Shown in pieces: positions 56,058-64,000 of a stretch of 64,000 nucleotides of DNA. The stretch is taken from contig JAEPML010000016.1 of assembly GCA_017643925.1 (NCBI GenBank), positions 1 to 64,000 on the forward strand, read 5' to 3'. A model generated the notes under the pieces. It did no database searches, had not been told where the DNA came from, and worked only from the letters and a program-made list of their open reading frames with translations. The first letter of the stretch is position 1; every line of letters starts with the position of its first letter. The stretch is from Roseibium sp. GTDB lineage: Bacteria; Pseudomonadota; Alphaproteobacteria; Rhizobiales; Stappiaceae. Both the position numbers and the translations under genes were made by a program.

Positions 56058-58340
56058 ATGTCCGCCGAAAATAATTCTTCCAAGACCAATGTCAGCTTTA
56101 CCGACCAGGAAGCGCTCCAGTTCCACCAGGAGGGCCGGCCAGGAAAGCTGGAAATCACACCGACGAAACCGATGGCAACACAGCGCGACCTGTCGCTGGC
56201 CTATTCTCCCGGCGTCGCCGTGCCTGTGCGGGCAATCGCGGACGACCCGAGCCGGGCCTATGACTACACCACAAAGGGCAATCTCGTCGCGGTGATCTCG
56301 AACGGCTCGGCCATCCTGGGGCTCGGCAATCTTGGTGCGCTTGCCTCGAAGCCGGTGATGGAAGGCAAGTCGGTCCTCTTCAAGCGTTTCGCCGATGTCG
56401 ACTCCATCGACCTTGAGGTCGACACGCTCGAGGTGGAGGAATTCATCAATTCCGTCCGTTACCTCGGACCTTCCTTCGGCGGCATCAACCTGGAAGACAT
56501 CAAGGCGCCGGATTGCTTCATCATCGAGCAACGCCTGCGGGAACTGATGGACATTCCCGTCTTTCATGACGACCAGCATGGCACGGCCATCATTGCGGCG
56601 GCGGGCCTGATCAATGCCCTGCATCTGACCGGTCGCGACATGAAGGACGCCAAGGTGGTCTGTAACGGTGCAGGCGCGGCGGGCATCGCCTGTATCGAGC
56701 TGATCAAGGCCATGGGCGTGCCGCATGAAAACGTCACGCTTTGCGACACCAAGGGTGTCATCTACAAGGGCCGTGCCGAGGGCATGAACCAGTGGAAGTC
56801 TGCCCATGCCATCGAGACCGACAACCGCTCGCTCTACGATGCCCTGAAGGGGGCCGATGTCTTTTTTGGTGTTTCCGTCAAGGGCGCACTGACGCCGGAC
56901 ATGCTGCGCGTCATGGCGCCGAACCCGATCATCTTTGCGATGGCGAACCCGGATCCGGAAATTACGCCGGAAGAGGCGGCAGAAGTCCGCGATGATGCCA
57001 TTGTGGCAACAGGTAGGTCGGATTATCCGAACCAGGTCAACAACGTCCTTGGCTTTCCCTATATTTTCCGTGGGGCGCTGGATGTTCAGGCGACGACCAT
57101 CAACGACGACATGAAAGTGGCCTGCGCCCGCGCCCTCGCCGAGCTGGCGCGCGAGGAAGTGCCGGACGAGGTCGCTGCCGCCTATCGCGGCAATCGGCCG
57201 AAATTCGGACCTGAATACATCATTCCAGTGCCATTCGATCCGCGGCTTATCCACGCGATCCCCCCAGCCGTCGCCCAGGCGGCGATGGATTCTGGCGTCG
57301 CCAAGCGCCCGATCGTAGATATGGAAGCCTACAAGCTTCAGCTCTCGGCGCGGCGCGATCCGGTTGCCGGTACCTTGCAGCGGATTTTCTCCAAGGTGCG
57401 GCAACAGCCCAAGCGCGTGGTTTTTGCAGAGGGCGAGGAAGAGCCGATTATCCGCGCAGCGGCCAGTTTCGTGTCACAGGGGCTGGGCGAAGCGATCTTG
57501 ATTGGTCGCGAGGACGAGATCCAGTCCATGGCGGAACAGGCCGGCATTGATATCGACCGTGCCGGCATCTCCATCCAGAATGCACGTCTTTCCGACCGCA
57601 ACAGTGACTATGCGCATTACCTTTATGGTCGCCTGCAGCGCCGGGGCTATCTGCTCAGGGACTGTCAGCGCATGGTCAACAATGACCGTAACTACTGGGG
57701 CGCCATCATGGTGGCCCGGGGCGATGCCGATGCCATGGTGACCGGCCTGACCCGGAACTACTCTGTTGCGCTCGACACCGTGAAGGCCACCATCGATCCG
57801 AAACCCGGGCACCGGGTCATCGGCGTGTCCCTCGCGTTGGCGAGGGGCCGTACTGTTCTGATTGCCGATACGGCGGTCATCGACATGCCGACTTCTGAAG
57901 AACTCGCGGATATCGCCGAAGAAGCGGCACATGTCGCCCGCAAGCTCGGCTACGAGCCACGCGTTGCCATGCTTGCATACTCCACATTCGGCCACCCGAA
58001 GGGTGAGCGGTCCGAAAAGGTTCAGGAAGCGGTCAAGATCCTTGATCGCCGACGTGTCGACTTTGAGTATGACGGCGAAATGGCAGCCGATATTGCCCTC
58101 GACATGGACCGCATGGCCGCCTACCCGTTCTGCCGCCTGTCCGGCCCGGCAAATGTCCTGGTCATGCCCGCTTTCCACTCCGCGTCAATCTCCACGAAGA
58201 TGCTGCAGGAGCTTGGTGGTGCAACGGTTATCGGCCCACTGCTGGTCGGCTTCGACAAGCCGATCCAGATCGTTTCCCTCGGCGCCAAGGACAGCGACAT
58301 CGTCAACATGGCGGCCATTGCGGCGTTCAACGTGACCTGA
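56058..58340 (+). CDS. maeB: NADP-dependent malic enzyme (MaeB type, two-domain)
   Basis: A 760-residue protein: an N-terminal malic enzyme (about 1-430; LAYSPGVAVPVRAI, VFHDDQHGTAII, VVCNGAGAAGIACIELI) fused to a C-terminal phosphotransacetylase-like domain (about 440-760; GEEEPIIRAAASFV, LSGPANVLVMP). It decarboxylates malate to pyruvate, giving NADPH; the second domain is probably catalytically silent and regulatory, as in other MaeB. The start at 56058 (MSAENNSSKTN) was chosen; a longer GTG start at 56022 exists. Confidence 0.95.
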   Translation: MSAENNSSKTNVSFTDQEALQFHQEGRPGKLEITPTKPMATQRDLSLAYSPGVAVPVRAIADDPSRAYDYTTKGNLVAVISNGSAILGLGNLGALASKPVMEGKSVLFKRFADVDSIDLEVDTLEVEEFINSVRYLGPSFGGINLEDIKAPDCFIIEQRLRELMDIPVFHDDQHGTAIIAAAGLINALHLTGRDMKDAKVVCNGAGAAGIACIELIKAMGVPHENVTLCDTKGVIYKGRAEGMNQWKSAHAIETDNRSLYDALKGADVFFGVSVKGALTPDMLRVMAPNPIIFAMANPDPEITPEEAAEVRDDAIVATGRSDYPNQVNNVLGFPYIFRGALDVQATTINDDMKVACARALAELAREEVPDEVAAAYRGNRPKFGPEYIIPVPFDPRLIHAIPPAVAQAAMDSGVAKRPIVDMEAYKLQLSARRDPVAGTLQRIFSKVRQQPKRVVFAEGEEEPIIRAAASFVSQGLGEAILIGREDEIQSMAEQAGIDIDRAGISIQNARLSDRNSDYAHYLYGRLQRRGYLLRDCQRMVNNDRNYWGAIMVARGDADAMVTGLTRNYSVALDTVKATIDPKPGHRVIGVSLALARGRTVLIADTAVIDMPTSEELADIAEEAAHVARKLGYEPRVAMLAYSTFGHPKGERSEKVQEAVKILDRRRVDFEYDGEMAADIALDMDRMAAYPFCRLSGPANVLVMPAFHSASISTKMLQELGGATVIGPLLVGFDKPIQIVSLGAKDSDIVNMAAIAAFNVT

Positions 58341-58366
58341 GGCTGAACAACGAGCTACATCCCGAT

Positions 58367-58396
58367 TTGTCATCCCTGCCCTGCTGGGGATGACAA
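58367..58396. repeat. REP-like palindrome after maeB
   Basis: TTGTCATCCC (58367-58376) and GGGATGACAA (58387-58396) form a perfect 10-bp stem. The GTCATCCC...GGGATGAC form is that of the dispersed palindromes common in alphaproteobacteria; it may also serve as the maeB terminator although no T-run follows on the plus strand. Only this copy was noticed in the window. Confidence 0.55.
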
Positions 58397-58516
58397 AAAA
58401 GGTGTGTTGCGCTAGGCGCGAAAACACAAAAGCGGAAGGCATCGCAAACGTGCCTTTGACCGGCATACGCCATTCTTCTTTGACAAACCCCGCCGCACCA
58501 GCGATACCTCCAGATC

Positions 58517-59161
58517 ATGTCAGAGATAAAAGTCAAAATCTGCGGTCTGTCGACGGAAGACACTATGGAAACTGCGCTCGATGCGGGCGTGGACATGGTT
58601 GGTCTGATGTTCTTTCCCAAAAGCCCGCGTCACGTGACGCTGAGCCAGGCGTGCAAGCTGGCCGACATGGCGCGCGGACGGGCGGAAATCGTTGCGGTCA
58701 CCGTCAACATGGATCTGGACGGTCTTTCCCGTATTCGGGAACTGGTCAATCCGGACACGTTCCAGTTTCACGGTGACGAGACACCCGAGGCCTGTGCCGC
58801 GGCCAAGGTCATGCATGGCACCAAGGTGATGAAGGCTGTCTCCGTTTCGGAAAAGGCGGACCTGGAAAAAGCCCTGTTCTATTCGGTTGTTGCCGACAGC
58901 ATCCTGTTTGACGCAAAGCCACCGGCAGACTCGGAGCTTCCGGGCGGAAACGGCGTTTCTTATGACTGGGGTCTCTTGAAGGACCTTGACCTCAAGAAAC
59001 CTTTCCTACTTTCAGGAGGGTTGAACCCTTCCAACGTTGTCGAGGCCATCCGGCAAAGCGGCGTAACGGCGGTTGATGTATCGTCGGGTGTCGAACGCGA
59101 CAAGGGCGTCAAGGACAACGATCTCATTCGCGCTTTCATGGCGGCGGCCAGAAGCGTCTGA
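58517..59161 (+). CDS. trpF: phosphoribosylanthranilate isomerase
   Basis: A 214-residue TIM barrel, third step after anthranilate in tryptophan synthesis. Active-site Cys in VKICGLST, then MFFPKSPRHV, LFDAKPP with the catalytic Asp, and FLLSGGLNPSNV, VDVSSGVE. It leads trpF-trpB with a 25-base gap. Confidence 0.96.
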   Translation: MSEIKVKICGLSTEDTMETALDAGVDMVGLMFFPKSPRHVTLSQACKLADMARGRAEIVAVTVNMDLDGLSRIRELVNPDTFQFHGDETPEACAAAKVMHGTKVMKAVSVSEKADLEKALFYSVVADSILFDAKPPADSELPGGNGVSYDWGLLKDLDLKKPFLLSGGLNPSNVVEAIRQSGVTAVDVSSGVERDKGVKDNDLIRAFMAAARSV

Positions 59162-59186
59162 TATCCGGGTTTAAGGAGTACCACGC

Positions 59187-60401
59187 GTGAACGATATGGC
59201 GAACAGCATCCGGACGGGTCCGGACGATCGCGGACATTTCGGCATTTTTGGAGGCCGCTATGTCGCTGAAACCCTGATGCCGCTGATCCTGGATCTTGAA
59301 GAGCACTACAAGGCCGCCAAGTCCGATCCGGAATTCCAGGGCGAAATCGAGACGCTCAACAAGCATTATACCGGCCGGCCTTCACCGCTCTATTTTGCCG
59401 AGCGGCTGACGGAAGAACTCGGTGGCGCAAAGATCTACTTCAAGCGCGATGAGCTGAACCATACCGGGTCGCACAAGATCAACAACTGCCTTGGACAGAT
59501 CCTGCTTGCCAAGCGCATGGGCAAGACCCGGATCATTGCCGAAACCGGCGCTGGGCAGCATGGTGTTGCGACCGCGACCGTCTGCGCACGTTTCGGCCTG
59601 CCTTGTGTTGTCTACATGGGTGCGACCGACGTTGAGCGGCAGAAGCCGAATGTCTTCCGGATGAAGCTTCTGGGTGCTGAAATCGTTCCGGTGACTGCCG
59701 GGGCGGGCACGCTCAAGGACGCAATGAACGAAGCCCTGCGTGACTGGGTGACCAATGTCGACAACACCTATTACCTGATTGGAACGGCGGCCGGACCACA
59801 CCCCTATCCGGAAATGGTGCGCGACTTCCAGTCGGTGATCGGCAAGGAACTGCGCGAACAGATGCTGGAAGCCGAAGGTCGCCTGCCCGACGCGCTGGTC
59901 GCGGCTGTGGGTGGCGGCTCCAACGCGATTGGCCTGTTCCACCCGTTCCTCGACGACAAGGATGTGAAGATCTACGGTGTCGAGGCCGGTGGCCATGGCC
60001 TGGAGGGGGACGAGCACTGTGCATCTCTTACTGCAGGCAAGCCGGGCGTGCTGCACGGCAACCGGACTTTCCTGCTCCAGGACGACGACGGCCAGATCCT
60101 GGAAGGGCACTCCATCTCCGCAGGTCTCGACTATCCGGGCATCGGTCCGGAACACTCCTGGCTGAAGGATATCGGGCGCGTTGAATATGTGCCGGTGATG
60201 GACAAGGAGGCGCTTGACGCCTTCCAGTTGCTGACCCGCGTTGAGGGCATTATCCCGGCGCTCGAGCCGTCCCATGCTCTGGCACATGTGGTCAAGCTGG
60301 CACCGACCATGGACAAGGACCAGATTCTGGTGATGAACCTGTGCGGACGCGGCGACAAGGATGTCTTCGCCGTTGGCCAGATGCTCGGTTTCGATCTCTA
60401 G
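59187..60401 (+). CDS. trpB: tryptophan synthase beta chain
   Basis: A 404-residue PLP enzyme joining indole and serine. The PLP Lys is in [25 protein letters not shown] and [10 protein letters not shown] (phosphate site) follow. Start GTG at 59187 with TAAGGAG seven bases upstream; an ATG three codons on is possible. Unusually, trpA is not directly next: two small genes intervene. Confidence 0.97.
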   Translation: MNDMANSIRTGPDDRGHFGIFGGRYVAETLMPLILDLEEHYKAAKSDPEFQGEIETLNKHYTGRPSPLYFAERLTEELGGAKIYFKRDELNHTGSHKINNCLGQILLAKRMGKTRIIAETGAGQHGVATATVCARFGLPCVVYMGATDVERQKPNVFRMKLLGAEIVPVTAGAGTLKDAMNEALRDWVTNVDNTYYLIGTAAGPHPYPEMVRDFQSVIGKELREQMLEAEGRLPDALVAAVGGGSNAIGLFHPFLDDKDVKIYGVEAGGHGLEGDEHCASLTAGKPGVLHGNRTFLLQDDDGQILEGHSISAGLDYPGIGPEHSWLKDIGRVEYVPVMDKEALDAFQLLTRVEGIIPALEPSHALAHVVKLAPTMDKDQILVMNLCGRGDKDVFAVGQMLGFDL

Positions 60402-60423
60402 AACACAGGGCTGCACTTATGAG

Positions 60424-60457
60424 AAAGGCCCGGCGCCAGTTCTGGCGTCGGGCCTTT
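60424..60457. terminator. strong terminator between trpB and the 72-aa gene
   Basis: Two 16-base arms, AAAGGCCCGGCGCCAG (60424-60439) and CTGGCGTCGGGCCTTT (60442-60457), pair fully with one G-T wobble and a two-base loop. On the plus strand the arm itself ends in T residues. It ends trpF-trpB and, converging, the 72-codon gene, so trpA needs its own promoter. Confidence 0.85.
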
Positions 60458-60458
60458 T

Positions 60459-60677
60459 CTATTTGATGGGCTTGTTTGTCAAAACGGCGTTCAGCAATTG
60501 CTGGCGGCCGCGTGCATCAAGTTTCTGCGCTTGAAGCGCAAGCACCGGATCGGTTTGGCTCTTGCCCGTTTCCGGTTGTTGAGATCGAGCCAGCCGGCCA
60601 CTGTTGAGGGCTTTTACGCGTTTCCAGAGCTTCTCGCTCATGGGCAGCGGTGTTGGCTCGAAGAGTGAATGGGCCAT
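60459..60677 (-). CDS. small conserved-looking hypothetical protein
   Basis: A 72-residue hydrophilic, basic protein without membrane segment or signal: MAHSLFEPTPLPMSEKLWKR, an Ala/Gln/Ser-rich middle, and LDARGRQQLLNAVLTNKPIK. I do not recognise the family. It looks real: AAGGAG lies six bases before the ATG, and it ends at a terminator. A possible promoter upstream is TTACAA-17-TTATAT near 60710-60745. Confidence 0.65.
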   Translation of the reverse strand: MAHSLFEPTPLPMSEKLWKRVKALNSGRLARSQQPETGKSQTDPVLALQAQKLDARGRQQLLNAVLTNKPIK

Positions 60678-60799
60678 TTTCAGCTCCTTATTGTCTTCGG
60701 TTTTGCTACCCGTCTATATAAGCGCACTTTGTGCACATTTGTAAGAGGCAAAATCGCAAGGCTGCCCAGAAAGTTTTGCAGAGCAAGATTGCATACTTG

Positions 60800-60837
60800 T
60801 GTATACAAGCCGTGCACTCAGAGCATTGCTGCAATGC
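60800..60837. promoter_or_regulatory. palindromic sites upstream of the DUF1127-like gene
   Basis: The divergent 263-base region between the two small genes holds TGTATACA (60800-60807) within CTTGTGTATACAAG and a perfect 7-1-7 inverted repeat GCATTGC-T-GCAATGC (60823-60837). Either could be an operator; the regulator is unknown. Confidence 0.4.
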
Positions 60838-60940
60838 AATCATGTCTGTTGTGGCAATCCGCCCGATGACTAGATTTGTCTCAGGAGTTTCGAGCAACCG
60901 TGCTCCCTGCTCCTCTCTGACATTCAGAAAGGAAGACAAA

Positions 60941-61111
60941 ATGAAATTCGATTTTTTGACCGGCTTCGTTCAGGACGTTGCAAGAGCCCGCAATGCCGCC
61001 AAGGATATGGAACGCATGAACCTGATGGGCGATACGGAACTGGCTCAGCGTGGCCTGCAGCGGAACGAAATCGCGACCTACGCATTCAACAAGCATTTCA
61101 AGCGCCGTTGA
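60941..61111 (+). CDS. small DUF1127-like protein
   Basis: A 56-residue protein, MKFDFLTGFVQDVARARNAA at the start, and a C-terminal half (MNLMGDTELAQRGLQRNEIATYAF) that matches the DUF1127/YjiS pattern of an acidic 'D-ELA-GL-R-EI' helix. Members of this family in rhizobia and Rhodobacter affect RNA turnover, phosphate or stress responses. AGAAAGGAAG before the ATG is a strong ribosome-binding site. Stands alone between trpB and trpA. Confidence 0.7.
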   Translation: MKFDFLTGFVQDVARARNAAKDMERMNLMGDTELAQRGLQRNEIATYAFNKHFKRR

Positions 61112-61258
61112 CAGAAACGGCGCTGTGGTGCCGTTCTTTGACGGCTTCCGGCAACAATCCGGCGTTCTTCGATTGACAGGAGCTTGTCTGCTCCCCTACA
61201 CCGCTTTGGGTTCAAATTCAAAGCAAGGCCGCGACATGGGCGGCAAGGGTAGAGCTTG

Positions 61259-62092
61259 ATGACGGAAACGCGTATCGATCGCCGTTTTAAGGCCTGTGCA
61301 GATGCAGGCCGACCAGCCTTGGTGACATTTGTGACTGCAGGCGATCCTGACCTTCAAACGTCTCAAGCGGTCCTGAATGCGCTGCCCGCTGCGGGTGCAG
61401 ACGTCATTGAACTCGGAATGCCCTTTTCCGATCCGATGGCCGAAGGCATCCCGATCCAGCTTGCCAATCAGCGCGCGCTTGCCGCCGGCCACACCATGGA
61501 CATGACCCTGGACATGGTGCGCAACTTCCGCAAGACGGACCAGGACACGCCCATCATCCTGATGGGCTATTACAACCCCATCTACATCCGCGACCCCAGG
61601 AAATTCGTTCATGTTGCCAGGGACGCCGGCGTTGACGGTTTCATCATCGTCGACATTCCGGCCGAGGCGGATGACGAATTGTGCATACCGGCGATGGATG
61701 CGGGCCTGAATTTCATTCGCCTGGCAACACCCACCACAGATGACAAGCGCCTTCCCGCTGTTCTGGCCAATACCTCCGGCTTCGTTTATTACGTTTCCGT
61801 GACAGGTATCACCGGTGCCAAGATTGCCGATACCGGCCGGGTGACGGCTGCGGTCAATCGCATCAAGAACCACACGGATCTGCCGGTTGCGGTCGGTTTC
61901 GGCGTGAAGACGGCGGATCAGGCTGCTGAAATCGGCAAGGATGCGGATGGTGTCGTGGTCGGTTCGGTGCTGGTGAATGCCATTCGCGATAGTCTGGACG
62001 AAGCAGGCAAGGCAACGGACAAAACGGTTAAGGCCGTGAGCGATGTTGTTGCTGATCTTGCGGCGGGCTGCGCGCGCGCCCGTTCTGCCTGA
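61259..62092 (+). CDS. trpA: tryptophan synthase alpha chain
   Basis: A 277-residue TIM barrel that cleaves indole-3-glycerol phosphate. Catalytic Glu in [15 protein letters not shown], Asp in [12 protein letters not shown], then [12 protein letters not shown] and [28 protein letters not shown] at 61259 follows a TTG; weak ribosome-binding site. Followed by accD after 82 bases. Confidence 0.96.
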   Translation: MTETRIDRRFKACADAGRPALVTFVTAGDPDLQTSQAVLNALPAAGADVIELGMPFSDPMAEGIPIQLANQRALAAGHTMDMTLDMVRNFRKTDQDTPIILMGYYNPIYIRDPRKFVHVARDAGVDGFIIVDIPAEADDELCIPAMDAGLNFIRLATPTTDDKRLPAVLANTSGFVYYVSVTGITGAKIADTGRVTAAVNRIKNHTDLPVAVGFGVKTADQAAEIGKDADGVVVGSVLVNAIRDSLDEAGKATDKTVKAVSDVVADLAAGCARARSA

Positions 62093-62174
62093 ACAGGACG
62101 CCTGTAATTGAACGTTTTTTGGCGGACCCCATATCTCCGCTATTGGCTAACTCGAGAAAACGGACACGTTTGAC

Positions 62175-63137
62175 GTGAACTGGATCAATTCAATCGTACG
62201 CCCCAAGATCCGCGATCTTTGGAAGAAGCGCGAAGTTCCGGAAAATCTCTGGATCAAGTGCCCCGAGACCGGCGAAATGGTGTTTCACCGGGACCTTGAA
62301 GCAAATCTCTGGGTCGTTCCGAATTCCGGTCATCACATGCGCATTCCGGCGCGCAAGCGGCTTGAATCCTTTTTTGACGACGGCAAGTACACGCCTGTAG
62401 AAACACCTGAAGTCCAGGCCGACCCGCTGAAATTCCGTGACAGCAAGCGTTACACCGACCGGATGAAGGATGCCCGGTCGAAGACAGGTGAAGAAGAAGC
62501 CATTCACGTTGCCCAGGGTGACGTCAATCGCCTGAAGTTCACGGTTGCGGTGCAGGATTTCTCCTTTGTCGGCGGATCGCTGGGCATGGCGGTCGGCGAA
62601 GCAATTCTTGCCGGCATGTTGAAAGCGGTCGAGGACAAGACACCGTTTGTCATGTTCGCCGCATCGGGTGGTGCCCGCATGCAGGAAGGTATCCTGTCGC
62701 TGATGCAAATGCCGCGCACAACGGTTGGCATCCAGATGCTGCGCGAGGCGGGTCTGCCTTACATTGTTGTTCTGACCAACCCGACAACCGGGGGCGTGTC
62801 GGCCTCTTATGCGATGTTGGGTGATGTGCACATCGCTGAACCGGGTGCACAGATCGGCTTTGCCGGCCGCCGCGTGATCGAGCAGACAGTGCGTGAGCAA
62901 CTGCCAGACGACTTCCAGACAGCCGAATACCTGCTTGATCATGGCATGATCGACATGGTTGTTCCGCGTCAGGAGCTCAAGGATACGATTTCCCGTGTAT
63001 GCGGCATCCTGATGAAGCGGAAAGTCGAACTTCCGAAAATGGCGCTTGAAGCTCCCAAGGAACCGACACCCGAGGACGGTGCCCCTGTCGAAGCTGCTGC
63101 CGAGGATGCCGAAAAGCAGCCCGAAGCAGCGAGCTGA
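62175..63137 (+). CDS. accD: acetyl-CoA carboxylase carboxyltransferase beta subunit
   Basis: A 320-residue subunit of the carboxyltransferase that makes malonyl-CoA with AccA. The crotonase fold is intact ([57 protein letters not shown]). The N-terminal zinc ribbon is degenerate: only C29 of the four Cys remains (positions of the others are T32, V48 and S51). This is known in rhizobia. The C-terminal 25 residues are acidic/Ala-rich. Start GTG 62175. With folC and trpA it forms a common alphaproteobacterial order. Confidence 0.95.
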   Translation: MNWINSIVRPKIRDLWKKREVPENLWIKCPETGEMVFHRDLEANLWVVPNSGHHMRIPARKRLESFFDDGKYTPVETPEVQADPLKFRDSKRYTDRMKDARSKTGEEEAIHVAQGDVNRLKFTVAVQDFSFVGGSLGMAVGEAILAGMLKAVEDKTPFVMFAASGGARMQEGILSLMQMPRTTVGIQMLREAGLPYIVVLTNPTTGGVSASYAMLGDVHIAEPGAQIGFAGRRVIEQTVREQLPDDFQTAEYLLDHGMIDMVVPRQELKDTISRVCGILMKRKVELPKMALEAPKEPTPEDGAPVEAAAEDAEKQPEAAS

Positions 63138-63275
63138 GTGCATTTCGCACACAAGACTGTCGTAATTCCGGCATTCCCACGCAAATGACGGCCGCCTGCT
63201 TGTCAGGCGGACGGTGATCCCCTAAACGCGTTAGACAAGCGACATTCGGGACGACAGGACCCCGCGGAGGGCGCC

Positions 63276-64000
63276 TTGGATCAAATCACGAAAATTCTGG
63301 ACCGTTTGCTGGCCCTGCACCCCAAGGAGATCGACCTGTCTCTTGGGCGCATGCATCGTCTGCTGGAAGCGCTCGGATCTCCTGAAAAGCGTCTGCCGCC
63401 GGTCATTCACATTGCCGGGACAAACGGCAAGGGGTCGGTGACGGCAACCATGCGCGCCATCCTGGAAGCATCCGGCAAACGCTGTCATGTCTACACGTCG
63501 CCGCATCTTGTCTCCTTCAACGAGCGGATTCGTCTCGGCTCGAATGGTCGGTTCGTGACCGATCCCGAACTCTACGACGCGCTTCATCGCTGCGAAGAGG
63601 CCAATGCGGGATCTGAAATCACCTTTTTCGAAATCACGACGGCTGCCGCGCTTCTCCTGTTCGCCGAACATGCCGCTGACGTGCTTCTGCTCGAAGTCGG
63701 TCTGGGTGGGCGTCTCGATGCCACCAATGTCATTGATGACCCGCTGGTCAGTGTCATCACGCCCGTTTCGATGGATCACGAGAAGTTCCTCGGCGAGGAC
63801 CTTTCCGTCATCGCGGCAGAAAAGGCCGGCATCATCAAGCCGGGCGTGCCCGTGGTCTGCGCAGCCCAGGACGATGACGCCCTTCCCGTGATCGAACGGG
63901 TTGCGGCAAGAAACCGTTCGCCGTTCCAACTCTTTGGCCAGGATTTCGTAGCGCAGACGGATCAGGGCCGGATGGCCTATCAGGACGAAAACGGACTGAT
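63276..64000 (+). CDS. folC: folylpolyglutamate synthase/dihydrofolate synthase (partial)
   Basis: The first 241 codons of a Mur-ligase-family enzyme that adds Glu to folates; the gene runs off the window. It starts at TTG 63276 (DQITKILDRLLALHPKEIDL), with GGAGG five bases upstream. The P-loop is IHIAGTNGKGSVTATMRAIL; YTSPHLVSFNERIRL and EVGLGGRLDATNVID follow, then the SMDHEKFLG stretch. No frame break is seen up to 64000. It follows accD by 138 bases. Confidence 0.93.
   Translation, partial: MDQITKILDRLLALHPKEIDLSLGRMHRLLEALGSPEKRLPPVIHIAGTNGKGSVTATMRAILEASGKRCHVYTSPHLVSFNERIRLGSNGRFVTDPELYDALHRCEEANAGSEITFFEITTAAALLLFAEHAADVLLLEVGLGGRLDATNVIDDPLVSVITPVSMDHEKFLGEDLSVIAAEKAGIIKPGVPVVCAAQDDDALPVIERVAARNRSPFQLFGQDFVAQTDQGRMAYQDENGL

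Noticed and set aside
58627-58640. GCGTCACGTGACGC in trpF as parS
   Set aside because: It is palindromic but the arms differ from the ParB consensus outside the CACGTG centre, and it lies in coding sequence far from the cluster.
1-64000. CRISPR arrays, insertion sequences, prophage genes, rRNA or tRNA genes
   Set aside because: No repeated spacer pattern, transposase, integrase, structural phage gene or stable RNA gene was recognised on either strand.

Overview
The window is a stretch of a GC-rich alphaproteobacterial main chromosome that includes the presumptive replication origin and the chromosome-partitioning (parABS) locus. Gene order (hemE / putative oriC / ppsR-maf-aroE-coaE-dnaQ on one side; hemJ, rho, mnmE, mnmG, rsmG, parA, parB, holA, lptE, leuS on the other) is the order known at Caulobacter, Rickettsia and rhizobial origins. 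An Irr-type Fur protein beside fabA-fabB-fabI, the chorismate mutase between ffh and rpsP, and the ExoD and TRAP genes point to Hyphomicrobiales/Rhizobiales. The protein sequences look most like a marine Roseibium/Labrenzia-type organism; that genus-level guess is inference from memory.

Layout. 0-8 kb: a von Willebrand factor A (VWA) lipid-free secreted protein, a DUF1761 membrane protein, acetyl-CoA synthetase (acsA), two tandem TadG-like VWA proteins of identical length, an HNH endonuclease. 8-17 kb: leuC, then the rpsP-rimM-trmD-rplS ribosome block joined to ffh and a chorismate mutase, all on the minus strand but split by two plus-strand genes (a LuxR-family regulator and a VanZ-like protein); an ExoD protein. 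17-21 kb: a TRAP transporter operon (dctP-dctQ-dctM) ending in an isocitrate lyase/PEP mutase-family enzyme, with a readable promoter and palindromic operator. 21-24 kb: a trkH potassium transporter gene broken by an 11-G run, a small EF-hand protein, yggS. 24-39 kb: leuS-lptE-holA facing parB-parA-rsmG-mnmG-mnmE, a GNAT enzyme, rho, hemJ, hemE. Seven parS-like sites lie between 31.0 and 35.8 kb. 38.84-39.24 kb: AT-rich putative oriC. 39-45 kb: ppsR-maf-aroE-coaE, dnaQ, then a glyoxylate reductase and an APH(6)-type kinase. 45-56 kb: SH3 protein, fabI-fabB-fabA, irr, nth with a GNAT enzyme, DUF2244, MFS transporter, DUF2799 lipoprotein, mutS. 56-64 kb: maeB, trpF-trpB-(two small genes)-trpA-accD-folC, with folC cut by the window end.

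Most of the content is housekeeping: replication start and segregation, translation and tRNA modification, membrane lipid and amino acid synthesis. No phage, insertion sequence, CRISPR array, rRNA or tRNA was seen. The least expected signal is in the partition locus: all six intergenic parS sites differ from the palindromic consensus in the same way, and the change creates a GANTC site (the CcrM methylation target) inside each, whereas the seventh, lying in the rsmG coding sequence, is the plain palindrome without GANTC.
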